Origin: Salinicoccus halitifaciens
GTDB taxonomy: Bacteria > Bacillota > Bacilli > Staphylococcales > Salinicoccaceae
DNA: 64,000 bases
Reading direction: 5' to 3'
Assembly (NCBI RefSeq): GCF_021026095.1
Contig: NZ_JAJNCU010000004.1
Coordinates: forward strand, 55,888-119,887
Shown here: piece by piece, positions 40,327 to 49,369 of the stretch
Layout: every line of letters begins with the position of its first letter
Position numbering within the stretch: position 1 is the first letter of the stretch
Translations under genes and position numbers: made by a program
Notes under the pieces: model-generated
The model's database searches: none
What the model was told of the DNA's origin: nothing
The model's input: only the letters and a program-made list of their open reading frames with translations

Positions 40327-42108
40327 TCATTGATGCTTCTCCAAAAATTCGAGCATTGCTTCATATACAAGGATCTCATTACGCTTTCTCGAAAAGCCGT
40401 GTCCTTCGTCATCAAGGACGATGTATTCCACCTCGCGGCCGGCGGCCCTCAGCTTCTCCACGATCTGGTCGGACTCTTCCTTGACCACACGCGGGTCATG
40501 CGCACCCTGTATGACAAGCATCGGCCTGGTCATCGTATCCAGGTATGTCACCGGGCTGTCCGTCCGGAACCGCTCTTCATCTTTCACCGGGTCCCCGACC
40601 CACTGCTTCATCATCGGCTTCCAATGTTCAGGCACAGAGTCATAAAATGTGAATAAATTCGAGACTCCGAAAATATCCACCACCGCCTTGAAGTATTCCG
40701 GATGCCGGCCGTGAAGGAGGAGCGCCATATACCCCCCGTAGCTTCCGCCGACAAGGAACAGTTTCTCCGGACTCGATATCCCTTCCTGGAACAGCCATTC
40801 AACCCCTTTGACATTGTCGAGCCTCGGCCCGTGCCCCCAGTCGCCTTCCACCATCTTGACGAACTCGGCGCCATAGCCGGTGCTGCCCCTGAAGTTCGGA
40901 CAGAACACGTTGTAGCCCCGGTTTAAAAACATCTGGAACATCGCCCTGAAAGACTTGCTTTCATTATACTGCGGGCCGCCGTGCGGCCAGAATATCGTAT
41001 AGCCGTTCGCCCGGTCCTCTTTCGCCCTGAACAGCAGCGCCTCGATCTCCAGACCGTCAAAAGATTTATAGGTGATCGTTTCCGGTTCGACCATGGCCCT
41101 CGGCGTGACACCGAGCACTTTATTCTTCGTCAGCTGCTCCCATGCCTCATCCTCATATTTGAAGATGTTCACCGGCACCGTGGCGCTCGTCCCCTTGATG
41201 TAGAGTGCGCCGCTCCGCGTCGTGACGAGCCGGTCGAATATTGTCACCGGGGCAATGACCGGTTCAAGCTGATCATGGTTCAAATCGTAATAATACAGTT
41301 TCTGGACCACACCTTTTTGTGTGATGAGGTACATCATGTTCGTGTGGCGGTTGTATTTCATCAGCACCAGTGATTCCCGGTCGAAATCGAGGACCTTTTC
41401 AAAAGACTTTGTCGTAAGGTCGTATTTGGCAAGGTAACTGTACTCCGAATCATAGTTGGTCACAAACCACGCTTCATCGTCCTTTACAAAGCTGATGCTG
41501 CTGACGGTATGCACCTTTTCGATGTCAGGCGTCAAATACTCCGTGCCATCCGCGGTCTTGATGAAGCCGATCATATGCGTATTGGCGAAAGCGGTCAGAT
41601 AAACCGAATTCTCCTCATTCTGCGATACATCGACCAGATGCGTCGGGCCGCCCTCCCCTTCATGGAGCAGCACCTCCTCTTCCGTCCCGATGTCGTAGAC
41701 ATAGGAATTCAAATAGCTGGCGTTGCCTTTCGACGAAGTATAATACACTTTCGTCCCGTCTTTTGACAGCTTGGTGAACATGAACTTATCATCCACATCC
41801 GCCTCGATCAGCTGTTCAGGCATACCCCCCTGGGGTGGTATCGCATATATTTTGTGATTTTCATTGCCGTCCTTGTCGAATCCCGCCAGCACATATGAAT
41901 TATCCGGTGCGGGCTGGATGAAGCTTGCACTTTCGTCCTTCACCGAAAACTGATAAGGATAAGTATGCGGCAGATCCATTGCGTATATATTGACTTTGCC
42001 GTTCATGTTCGATGAAAAGAGCAGCCGCTTCTCATCCTGCGTGATGTTGAAATCCCCTATGCTGTACGGTGTGAAAAACTGCTCCACCGCGGTCTTTTTA
42101 AATTTCAA
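40327..42108 (-). CDS. S9-family prolyl-oligopeptidase-like peptidase
   Basis: A 593-residue cytoplasmic serine peptidase. An N-terminal beta-propeller (residues ~1-330, with repeated strands such as DEKRLLFSSNMNGKVNIYAM) is followed by the alpha/beta hydrolase domain. The nucleophile elbow is VGGSYGGYMA, the acid lies in QGAHDPRV and the His in DEGHGFS. Such acylaminoacyl- or dipeptidyl-peptidases remove short units from small peptides. No signal peptide is seen. Start ATG at 42108 has AGGGGAGGG upstream. Confidence 0.9.
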   Translation of the reverse strand: MKFKKTAVEQFFTPYSIGDFNITQDEKRLLFSSNMNGKVNIYAMDLPHTYPYQFSVKDESASFIQPAPDNSYVLAGFDKDGNENHKIYAIPPQGGMPEQLIEADVDDKFMFTKLSKDGTKVYYTSSKGNASYLNSYVYDIGTEEEVLLHEGEGGPTHLVDVSQNEENSVYLTAFANTHMIGFIKTADGTEYLTPDIEKVHTVSSISFVKDDEAWFVTNYDSEYSYLAKYDLTTKSFEKVLDFDRESLVLMKYNRHTNMMYLITQKGVVQKLYYYDLNHDQLEPVIAPVTIFDRLVTTRSGALYIKGTSATVPVNIFKYEDEAWEQLTKNKVLGVTPRAMVEPETITYKSFDGLEIEALLFRAKEDRANGYTIFWPHGGPQYNESKSFRAMFQMFLNRGYNVFCPNFRGSTGYGAEFVKMVEGDWGHGPRLDNVKGVEWLFQEGISSPEKLFLVGGSYGGYMALLLHGRHPEYFKAVVDIFGVSNLFTFYDSVPEHWKPMMKQWVGDPVKDEERFRTDSPVTYLDTMTRPMLVIQGAHDPRVVKEESDQIVEKLRAAGREVEYIVLDDEGHGFSRKRNEILVYEAMLEFLEKHQ

Positions 42109-42188
42109 TAAAATCCCTCCCCTTTGCCTACGATTTTACTCGAATTCGAGATGCTTTGCAATTTTATGGAAAAAATAAGGTGAAACAA

Positions 42189-42210
42189 CAAAAAGAAGCC
42201 CGGAGGCCTC
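42189..42210 (-). terminator. Intrinsic terminator after the purple acid phosphatase gene
   Basis: On the minus strand GAGGCC-TCCG-GGCTTC (one G-U pair, tetraloop) followed by five Ts, 18 bases past the stop codon. Confidence 0.65.
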
Positions 42211-42227
42211 TCTAAGTCAACATGCTT

Positions 42228-44042
42228 TTATTCGGAATCTTTGACGATGCCAAACTGATCCACCAGGTGGACGGTACGTTCTTCACCTTCCAGCAGCTCG
42301 CCTTCTATCTGATACATGCTGACGATCAGTTCATTACCTTCCATTTCATAAACCGCAAAGTTCTGCACGTCGGAATCCCTGTTGTTCGCGTGGGAATCTT
42401 CGAATGCGTCAGTATCCTGCGGCTGGTCGCCGTATGCAAACAGGCTGTTGTAGTAATCCATATCTTCCTGAGTCATCCAGTCAAGAGCAGGCCTCACTTC
42501 ATGGAGATGTTCCACACCTTTGGAGTAGACGTCGTCATACTCTTTCGTTCCGCCTGTATTCGGCAGGATGTACGTCGTCCCTTCCGGCTCATTGATGTAC
42601 TCGACACCATTGTCCCCGACGAACGTTTCAACTTCTTCAACCACACCGTTCGAGAAGTTCTCATCACTCGGGACATGCGTCAGTGAATGTGTCCTTGAGA
42701 CGACATGGTCATGACCCTGCAGTGCCAGGTCGACGTCCAGTTCATCGATCAGGGCCGTCAGCTCTTCCCTGATTTCCTGTACATCATCATCCTGCAGTGA
42801 ATGATATGACTTCGAATAGAGCGGCTTGTGGTAGTTCAATACTACCCATTCCGCACCGTTTGCACGGGCCTCTTCGATATCTTCACGTATCCATTCCATC
42901 TGCTCTTCACCGATGGCCCCTTCGTTCGGATTGTCTTCGGATTCCTTGTTGTCGTTCGTATTCAGCGTCACAAAGTGGACGCCGTTATAATCGAATGAGT
43001 AGTAGGATCCGCCGTCAATCGCATCATTCGTCACCGGCACATTGAAATGTTCATTGAACTTTTCCGTGAACGGCTCATCATCCCAGTCCAGTGCATATTC
43101 ATCATGGTTGCCCGGTGCCACAGCCATTGCGGCACTCATGAAGTACGGCCTCGACCGTTCAAAGATGTCCACCCACTCGTCTTCGATCTCTGCAATTTCA
43201 ACGACATCCCCGGTATGGAGAATGAAATCCGCATCGCCCGCAGTTTCAAGAGCACGCATCAGGGTGTCTGCACCGAAAGCCGCTTCATTCCGGACGTTTT
43301 CGTTCCAGAAAGCATTTTGTGTGTCTGTATAATGGACGAACTTAAACGGGTCGCCATGCTCACCGGAAGTTTTGAACTGTCCGGTTTCGCTGATATCGCC
43401 CGACTCGCTGCCCACCTGATAATAGTAGGTCGTATTCGGCTCAAGACCTGTGGCATGCGCTTTATAGGAATATTCCTGCACATCGATCAAGTCAAGCTGT
43501 CCGTATTCACGGCCGTACATCCAGTCGCCGCCATGCGCCTGCTCATCTGTATAGTATCCGTTGATCACAGGGTCGCCGTTTTCGTCCGTCACCGGCTCCC
43601 CTTCTTCATCTTCTTCAACGTCTGCAAAAATGTAATAACCGTTCATATCACGTTCCCCGTAGTGGGAAGTGACTTCTGTTGCTTCCGCTTCGAACTCCAA
43701 TGTATCATCAAAATTCCCGCTCTCGGAAATCCATACTTTCGAATCTTCAAAGAGATCCGTCGTATACCAGTTGAAGCCCATTTCGCCCGTCGTATCGCCA
43801 TTGAATGTGGCTGCGATGCGGCTCGGCATATTATTCGCTTCAATTTCCGCAACTTCAGGCTTCTCGTCCGTCAGTACCGGATTGAATTCCTCCGTGACCG
43901 GTTCCGATGTCCCGCCGGCAGGATTGCCTCCACCGGCTGCATGCGCGACCGGGCTGAATAATGATGAAAGTATCAGCAACATTACAAATGCAAGACCAAT
44001 TGCGTTCATCAATTTCCTGTCATTAAACAAATTGACATTCAT
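42228..44042 (-). CDS. Secreted purple acid phosphatase-like metallophosphoesterase
   Basis: A 604-residue exported protein. The signal peptide has the core LAFVMLLILSSLFSPVAHA with AHA-A cleavage near residue 36. An immunoglobulin-like purple acid phosphatase N-terminal domain follows (from about residue 72, ending near TYYYQVGSESGD), then the calcineurin-type catalytic domain with HYTDTQN, LHTGDVVE, VAPGNHDEY, LNYHKPLY and LQGHDHVVSR. Many surface Asp and Glu residues suggest a salt-adapted exoprotein. It likely releases phosphate from organic esters outside the cell. GAGGAGG is the ribosome site, and a Pho-box-like repeat array precedes it. Confidence 0.88.
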   Translation of the reverse strand: MNVNLFNDRKLMNAIGLAFVMLLILSSLFSPVAHAAGGGNPAGGTSEPVTEEFNPVLTDEKPEVAEIEANNMPSRIAATFNGDTTGEMGFNWYTTDLFEDSKVWISESGNFDDTLEFEAEATEVTSHYGERDMNGYYIFADVEEDEEGEPVTDENGDPVINGYYTDEQAHGGDWMYGREYGQLDLIDVQEYSYKAHATGLEPNTTYYYQVGSESGDISETGQFKTSGEHGDPFKFVHYTDTQNAFWNENVRNEAAFGADTLMRALETAGDADFILHTGDVVEIAEIEDEWVDIFERSRPYFMSAAMAVAPGNHDEYALDWDDEPFTEKFNEHFNVPVTNDAIDGGSYYSFDYNGVHFVTLNTNDNKESEDNPNEGAIGEEQMEWIREDIEEARANGAEWVVLNYHKPLYSKSYHSLQDDDVQEIREELTALIDELDVDLALQGHDHVVSRTHSLTHVPSDENFSNGVVEEVETFVGDNGVEYINEPEGTTYILPNTGGTKEYDDVYSKGVEHLHEVRPALDWMTQEDMDYYNSLFAYGDQPQDTDAFEDSHANNRDSDVQNFAVYEMEGNELIVSMYQIEGELLEGEERTVHLVDQFGIVKDSE

Positions 44043-44095
44043 GAACAGTAAACCTCCTCAAATTTATGATCACCCTGGTGATCACTTACATATAT

Positions 44096-44149
44096 ATGAT
44101 AGAAGTCGAATGTTCACGCAGTTTTAACATGAAGTAAATGTTTGTTTAA
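44096..44149 (-). promoter_or_regulatory. Pho-box-like direct repeat and -10
   Basis: On the minus strand four hexamers recur every 11 bases: TTTAAAC-type TTAAAC (44149-44144), TTTACT (44138-44133), TTAAAA (44127-44122) and TGAACA (44116-44111), each separated by five bases. PhoP of Bacillus binds TT(A/C/T)ACA repeats with this period. A -10 TATCAT follows at 44101-44096, with no SigA -35, as expected for an activator-dependent promoter before a phosphatase gene. Confidence 0.5.
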
Positions 44150-44239
44150 TTTTAAGGCGCATTATTTAGATTGTGTAAATTTCACTAATGAAAACAATCA
44201 TCACATTGATGGGTCAACAGCTGCTTATTACATGAAGAC

Positions 44240-45406
44240 TCAGGCCCGTCCCTCTTCCAGTATGTTGATATATTTCTCCAGCCGGTCCGCCGCTTCAATC
44301 AGCTCTTCCATACTGCATGCGAAGGAGAGCCTGATGTGCCCTTCCCCGAATTCCGAGAATGAACGGCCCGGCACGACCGCCAGGTGGACGGCTTCAAGCA
44401 GGTCTGTTGCGAACTTGAATGAGTCCCGTTCATATTTTTCGATGGATGGAAAGATGTAGAACGCACCCGTCGGTTTTGAGACTTCGAGCCCCATATCAAG
44501 CAGCCTTTCGTATATATAATCGCGCCGCTCGATATAAGCCTGGTTCATCTCCTTCGGCACATGCAGCTGTGTGGTGAGTGCCTCGATCGCCGCGTACTGG
44601 CTCGGGATGCTTGCACAGATCGTGTTGTAGAGGTGGACCGCCGTGACATCCTCCATAATGTCTTTATGTCCAACGACCCAGCCGATGCGCCAGCCGGTCA
44701 TCGCATGGGATTTGCTGAGGCCGTTGACGATCAATGCCTTCCCTTTAAGTTCCGGGTAGGAGGCAAGGCTGATATGTTCGCCTTCCAATGTGTTTTCGCC
44801 GTAAATTTCATCCGTGATGACGAATATATCATGTCTTTTGAACACTTCAAGGAGGGCATCCATCTGCGCCTTCGTGTATGTCACGCCCGTCGGGTTGGTC
44901 GGATAGTTGAGCAGCACGGCCTTCGTCTTATCGGTGATGTTCGATTCGATCAGTTCCGGTGTCGCAATGTAATCCGTCTCCGTCATATCGACGAACTTAG
45001 TCACGCCGCCGGACAGTTCGATGATCGGCTCATAACCGAGGTAGGTCGGCGCCGGGATCAGCACTTCGTCCCCCGGATCGAGGATTGCCCGGAGGATGCC
45101 GTCTATCCCTTCGCTGCCGCCGACGGTGACCAGCACTTCCCCGTGGGGGTTGAAATCCGCCCCGTAATTCTTTTTATAGTAGCCGCTGATCGCCTGACGC
45201 AGTTCAAGCAGCCCGGTGTTATGGGAATACTTCATCGACTTGGTGTTGATTGATTCGATGGCTGCGTCCCTGATGGGCTGCGGCGTTTCAAAATCCGGCT
45301 GGCCGAGTGTCAGATCGACGGCATCCGGAAACTCCTCCACCCTGTTTGAGAACTGTCTCGTCCCCGGCACTTCGATATCTTTCATTCTTCTGTTGGCCTG
45401 TGGCAT
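44240..45406 (-). CDS. patA: PatA-like aminotransferase
   Basis: A 388-residue fold-type I PLP aminotransferase. Key blocks: LTLGQPDFETP near residue 33, NYPTNPTGVTYT (substrate-carboxylate and PLP ring), TDEIYGENT, and the Schiff-base Lys in NGLSKSHAMTGWRIGW (about residue 231). The pattern is that of B. subtilis PatA, proposed to be the N-acetyl-L,L-diaminopimelate aminotransferase of the acetylated lysine pathway, but aromatic or aspartate aminotransferase activity is equally possible. No dap genes are adjacent. Monocistronic. Confidence 0.82.
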   Translation of the reverse strand: MPQANRRMKDIEVPGTRQFSNRVEEFPDAVDLTLGQPDFETPQPIRDAAIESINTKSMKYSHNTGLLELRQAISGYYKKNYGADFNPHGEVLVTVGGSEGIDGILRAILDPGDEVLIPAPTYLGYEPIIELSGGVTKFVDMTETDYIATPELIESNITDKTKAVLLNYPTNPTGVTYTKAQMDALLEVFKRHDIFVITDEIYGENTLEGEHISLASYPELKGKALIVNGLSKSHAMTGWRIGWVVGHKDIMEDVTAVHLYNTICASIPSQYAAIEALTTQLHVPKEMNQAYIERRDYIYERLLDMGLEVSKPTGAFYIFPSIEKYERDSFKFATDLLEAVHLAVVPGRSFSEFGEGHIRLSFACSMEELIEAADRLEKYINILEEGRA

Positions 45407-45561
45407 GGTATCACTCTTCCTCTGTTATTTTCATACCGATTATACCAGAATCCGGAGGTGATTTGACCCCGGCACTTTATTCGGAAAACTATATTGTCCT
45501 GTTGTAATCCCCGGGGTTTCCGGTATCATTTAACATGAATAAAATTATGGGGGCTTTCATT

Positions 45562-45756
45562 TTGAGTAAACAGACAGTGAAAAGGATCTATGTCGGCGGT
45601 ATGCTGATCCTGCTCTTGATTGCCGTGATGAATCTCATCCTTGAGGCACCTCTGGTCAATCCATTCATCATATTCGGCTTCATGTTCATACTGCTTTCAA
45701 TCAACATCTACAATAACACCAGAGCGGACGGCGACGATAAGGGCGGTCCGAAATAA
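45562..45756 (+). CDS. Small two-helix membrane protein, unknown function
   Basis: A 64-residue protein (longest form 73) with two hydrophobic helices, about residues 10-28 and 34-50, separated by a short LEAPLVNP loop, and a polar tail NNTRADGDDKGGPK. TTG 45562 is preferred because TGGGGG lies eight bases upstream; ATG codons at 45535 and 45547 have no usable ribosome site. I do not recognise the family. It is monocistronic and ends at a strong bidirectional hairpin. Confidence 0.5.
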   Translation: MSKQTVKRIYVGGMLILLLIAVMNLILEAPLVNPFIIFGFMFILLSINIYNNTRADGDDKGGPK

Positions 45757-45757
45757 G

Positions 45758-45790
45758 AAAAGAACTTTTGCCGGGGGCAAAAGTTCTTTT
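45758..45790. terminator. Bidirectional intrinsic terminator
   Basis: AAAAGAACTTTTGCC-GGG-GGCAAAAGTTCTTTT perfect 15-base stem between convergent genes. Confidence 0.9.
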
Positions 45791-45794
45791 CTGT

Positions 45795-46961
45795 TCACAC
45801 CGATAAATATTTCTCCTTGCGGCCGTAGACGAAGTAATACATCACCGCTGTGATTGCGACGATAATCGTCATTGAGTTGTACAGGCCGCCGTAGCCTAAG
45901 AACGGGACGAACTGGCCGAATATATAGGAACCGACACCGAGGCCGAAATCCAGGCATATGAAGAAGGTCGATGTCGCAAGGCCCACGTTCCTCCTGTCGG
46001 CAAGTTTGATGCACAGCGCCTGGATGATGGACTGGAAGTTGCCGTAACCGAGGCCGACAAGCGCCCCGGCAAGGAGCAGCATCCAGCCCGTCGTCGCATT
46101 TCCGAGCACAATGTAGGCGATGAAATAGAGCGCCAGTGCCGGATAGACGATGATATTCGCACCCTTCAAATCCATCAGGCGCCCGGTGAACGGTCTTGTA
46201 ATCAGCATCATAACTGCATAGATCAGGAAGAAGTAGCTGGCCGCAGCACCAAGACCCCGCTGGTCGGCGAACAGCGCGATGAATGAAAATATTGTGGAAT
46301 GTGCGAGACAGACGATGAGTATCGTCGTGGCAGCAGGCAGTGCATCCCGGTCCAGGAACTGGAAGCGCGGCTTCGGTTCTTTCGTGAGGTCGATCGTTTC
46401 GTTATCAGTTTTGATGAATATGGTGAATACACTAGCAATCAGTACAACGATGAAGACGAGCAGGAACAGCATCTGATAATCGACATATTCGAGCATTGAG
46501 AACGCAAGGTACGGACCGATGGCGGTCGCCATGACGAAGCTCAGGCTGAAATACCCGATGCCCTCGCCCCTTCTTGCCATGGGCAGTGCGAGTGCTGCGA
46601 TCGTTCCCACCGCCGTCGTCGCAACACCGTTGGCGAAACCGTTGAGGAACCTGACGGCGAGCAGCATCCAGAAATTCCCGGCAAAGAAATACATGCCATA
46701 TGTAACGATGAACATGACCGTGCCGATATACATGATCTTCCTTGCACCCATCAGGCTCAGCTGATGGCCGGTCACTATCCGCCCGATCAGCGATCCGACG
46801 ATGAATATCCCCGCCGCGAGTCCCGCGTTGCTCGTCGAGATGCCGAACGCCTCTATCGCGTATCCGCTGATCGTCACCATGAGCAGGAACATCGCAAGCA
46901 TGATGAAGAAATTGAATATAAACAAGATGATGAAATCGCGGGTCCATAAGCGGTCCTTCAC
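45795..46961 (-). CDS. Major facilitator superfamily transporter
   Basis: A 388-residue, twelve-helix MFS carrier of the drug-efflux type. Helix 1 starts at about residue 10; the loop 2-3 signature appears as GRIVTGHQLSLMGARKIMY, the helix 4 segment as RFLNGFANGVATTAVGT and the central basic loop as DLTKEPKPRF. The second half repeats the loop as RPFTGRLMDLKGANI. It looks like the YwoG/YfkF group of Bacillales exporters. Substrate unknown. It begins 23 bp after the tartrate-dehydrogenase-like gene and may share its transcript. Confidence 0.88.
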   Translation of the reverse strand: MKDRLWTRDFIILFIFNFFIMLAMFLLMVTISGYAIEAFGISTSNAGLAAGIFIVGSLIGRIVTGHQLSLMGARKIMYIGTVMFIVTYGMYFFAGNFWMLLAVRFLNGFANGVATTAVGTIAALALPMARRGEGIGYFSLSFVMATAIGPYLAFSMLEYVDYQMLFLLVFIVVLIASVFTIFIKTDNETIDLTKEPKPRFQFLDRDALPAATTILIVCLAHSTIFSFIALFADQRGLGAAASYFFLIYAVMMLITRPFTGRLMDLKGANIIVYPALALYFIAYIVLGNATTGWMLLLAGALVGLGYGNFQSIIQALCIKLADRRNVGLATSTFFICLDFGLGVGSYIFGQFVPFLGYGGLYNSMTIIVAITAVMYYFVYGRKEKYLSV

Positions 46962-46984
46962 ACTACCCCTCCTTACGCTGGTTT

Positions 46985-48037
46985 TTATTGCAGCTTATCC
47001 AGAATCGAAGACGTCACTTCATCCGTGGATGAGCTGCCGCCGATGTCAGAAGTCATGATGCCTTCCCTGAATGTATCTTCAATCGCCCGGAGCAGCATGC
47101 TGCCGAGCTCCGTGTAACCGAAATGGTCGAGCAGCATCTTCGCCGTCCAGATCTGCCCCACCGGATTGGCGAGGCCTTTTCCGACGATATCCGGGGCGGA
47201 GCCGTGGACGGGTTCGAACATCGACGGATATCTGCCGTTCAAGTTCAGGTTGGCACTCGGTGCAATGCCGATGCTCCCCATGATCGCCGCACCGATGTCG
47301 GTGAGGATATCACCGAACAGGTTGCTTGCGACCACGACATCATACCGCTCGGGGCGGGTGACGAATGATGCGCTGAGGGCATCGATATGTTCGGAAGTCG
47401 TTGAAATATCCGCATACCCTTCCGATATCTCCTTGAATACATCGTCCCAGAACGGCATCGCATGGTAGATCCCGTTGGATTTGGTCGCGCTCGTCACCAT
47501 TTTGCGGCGCGAGGCGGCAAGGTCGAATGCATAGTGCATCGCCTGGGAAGTCGCACGCTTCGAAAATACGCTGCTCTGAATCGCAATTTCATGCTCTTCG
47601 TGGAACATCCGCCCCCCGACCGAGCTGTATTCCCCTTCACTGTTCTCCCTGACGACCATCAGATCAAAATCTTTCGGGTTCGCAAGCGGTGACCCGATGC
47701 CTTCAAAGACTTTTGCCGGCCTGACATTGATTTCCTGCTGGAATTCCCTGCGGATTTTTATGAGCAGCCCCCATAGTGAAATATGATCGGGCACTTTGCC
47801 GGCGTCCCCGACCGCCCCCAAAAACACCGCATCACTCTGGCTGAGACGCTCGATGCCGTCGGGCGCCATCATATCCCCATGCTGCAGGTAATAATCGCAT
47901 CCGTAGTCAAAATGTTCGAATTCAAACTTCAGTCCACCGTCGATTTCAGCAAGGCGCTCCAGTATGCGGAGTGCGCCGGGTACGACTTCGTGTCCGATTC
48001 CGTCCCCGGGTATGACGGCGAGTTTTACAGTTTTCAT
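46985..48037 (-). CDS. Isocitrate/isopropylmalate dehydrogenase family, tartrate dehydrogenase-like
   Basis: About 350 residues. It begins with VKLAVIPGDGIGHEVVPGAL (NAD-binding family start); catalytic Tyr lies in RENSEGEYSSVGG and the metal site in SNLFGDILTDIGAAIMGS. The substrate loop GLLIKIRREFQQEINVRPAK and the ending GGSSSTDEV fit the tartrate/D-malate dehydrogenase branch (YcsA, TtuC, DmlA) rather than LeuB or Icd. It oxidatively decarboxylates D-malate or tartrate with NAD. ATG 48037 is favoured over 48043 for spacing to AAGGGG. Confidence 0.85.
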   Translation of the reverse strand: MKTVKLAVIPGDGIGHEVVPGALRILERLAEIDGGLKFEFEHFDYGCDYYLQHGDMMAPDGIERLSQSDAVFLGAVGDAGKVPDHISLWGLLIKIRREFQQEINVRPAKVFEGIGSPLANPKDFDLMVVRENSEGEYSSVGGRMFHEEHEIAIQSSVFSKRATSQAMHYAFDLAASRRKMVTSATKSNGIYHAMPFWDDVFKEISEGYADISTTSEHIDALSASFVTRPERYDVVVASNLFGDILTDIGAAIMGSIGIAPSANLNLNGRYPSMFEPVHGSAPDIVGKGLANPVGQIWTAKMLLDHFGYTELGSMLLRAIEDTFREGIMTSDIGGSSSTDEVTSSILDKLQ

Positions 48038-48128
48038 ATTCATTTCCCCTTACTTTTTTCGTAATAAAACCATTATAGCAATTTTCCTTTCCGGATAATG
48101 ACAATGTTCGAAATAAAATAAATTTTTA

Positions 48129-48174
48129 AATTATCAGAAATCAGCTTGATTTATGGCATGATTTTTGTTAGAAT
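48129..48174 (+). promoter_or_regulatory. ilvE promoter with CodY-box-like sequence
   Basis: TTGATT (48146-48151), 17-base spacer and TAGAAT (48169-48174) form a good promoter. Directly upstream, AATTATCAGAAATCA (48129-48143) matches 11 of 15 positions of the CodY motif AATTTTCWGAAAATT, consistent with branched-chain amino acid control. Confidence 0.45.
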
Positions 48175-48233
48175 AAACACAATTTTCAAATCAAGTCAGA
48201 GGCTTGTTTTAGAAGTTAGAAGGAGGGTCCATC

Positions 48234-49301
48234 ATGGGACAAACTACTATACAAATCGAGAAAGCAATATCTTTGAAAGAAAAGCCTGATGTATCAACGG
48301 TGAAATTCGGGACGGTGTTCACGGACTATATGTTCAGTTCAAATTATACACCTGAGCACGGTTGGGAAGAGCCGGCGATCGTACCTTACCAAAATCTCGA
48401 AATTTCCCCTGCTGCAAACGGCATCCATTATGGACAATCTGTTTTCGAAGGTCTGAAAGCATACAAGAACGGTGATGATGTTCTACTATTCAGACCCGAT
48501 GAAAACTTCAAAAGGTTGAATACTTCCTTAGAACGTCTTGCAATGCCTAAGATCAACGAAGAAGTGAGCCTGAACGCCCTTTATGAATTGATCAAACTGG
48601 AACGGGACTGGGTGCCTGAAGGACCCGGACAGTCACTGTATATACGGCCGTTCGTCTTCGCGGACGAAGCCTTTCTCGGTGTCCGGTCTGCAAGGACTTA
48701 CCAGTATAATATCATCCTCTCCCCTGTGGCCGGATATTACGGCGGCCAGCTCGATCCGACCGCGATCTATGTGGAGGATGACTTCGTACGTGCGGTGCGC
48801 GGCGGCGTCGGCGACATCAAATGTGCAGGCAACTACGCGGCAAGCATCCTTGCCCAGCAGAAAGCTGCTGAAATGGGTTACGAACAGGTATTGTGGCTTG
48901 ATGGTGTCGAGCAGAAATATGTTGAGGAAGTCGGCAGCATGAACATCTTCTTCGTCAGGGACAATGAACTCATCACACCGAAGCTGAACGGCTCCATCCT
49001 TTCCGGCATCACAAGGAAGTCACTGATCGAGCTTGCCGAATACAAAGGCTACACGGTCAAAGAAGAAAGGATCCACATCGACGAGCTGCAGGCCGGTCTG
49101 AAGGACGGCAGCGTCACGGAGATCTTCGGTTCGGGCACGGCAGCTGTCATTTCACCTGTCGGCCGCATGAGGATCCACGGAGAGGACTATGTCGTGAACG
49201 GTAACCAGGTCGGTCCTGTCGCTGAAGATCTTTACACCCACTATACAGGCATCCAGTACGGACACCTTGATGATCCGTTCGGCTGGATCGTCAGAATATA
49301 A
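48234..49301 (+). CDS. ilvE: Branched-chain amino acid aminotransferase
   Basis: A 355-residue fold-type IV PLP enzyme interconverting Leu, Ile, Val and their 2-keto acids. The substrate segment LHYGQ-type [15 protein letters not shown] (about residue 68), the PLP Lys in [15 protein letters not shown] (about residue 194) and [10 protein letters not shown] then [12 protein letters not shown] near the C-terminus are all intact. Length matches the bacterial/mitochondrial long BCAT form. AGAAGGAGGG is the ribosome site; monocistronic with its own promoter and terminator. Confidence 0.95.
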   Translation: MGQTTIQIEKAISLKEKPDVSTVKFGTVFTDYMFSSNYTPEHGWEEPAIVPYQNLEISPAANGIHYGQSVFEGLKAYKNGDDVLLFRPDENFKRLNTSLERLAMPKINEEVSLNALYELIKLERDWVPEGPGQSLYIRPFVFADEAFLGVRSARTYQYNIILSPVAGYYGGQLDPTAIYVEDDFVRAVRGGVGDIKCAGNYAASILAQQKAAEMGYEQVLWLDGVEQKYVEEVGSMNIFFVRDNELITPKLNGSILSGITRKSLIELAEYKGYTVKEERIHIDELQAGLKDGSVTEIFGSGTAAVISPVGRMRIHGEDYVVNGNQVGPVAEDLYTHYTGIQYGHLDDPFGWIVRI

Positions 49302-49312
49302 ATAAGCATGAG

Positions 49313-49350
49313 AGAACCCGGTGCACTTGAATGTGCACCGGGTTCTTTGT
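49313..49350. terminator. Bidirectional intrinsic terminator
   Basis: AGAACCCGGTGCAC-TTGAAT-GTGCACCGGGTTCT perfect 14-base stem between convergent genes. Confidence 0.88.
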
Positions 49351-49369
49351 ATTCCCCGTCTACGGGGCT

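Noticed and set aside
48064..48233. T-box leader before ilvE
   Set aside because: No specifier stem, T-box sequence or terminator/antiterminator pair is present; a simple promoter explains the region.
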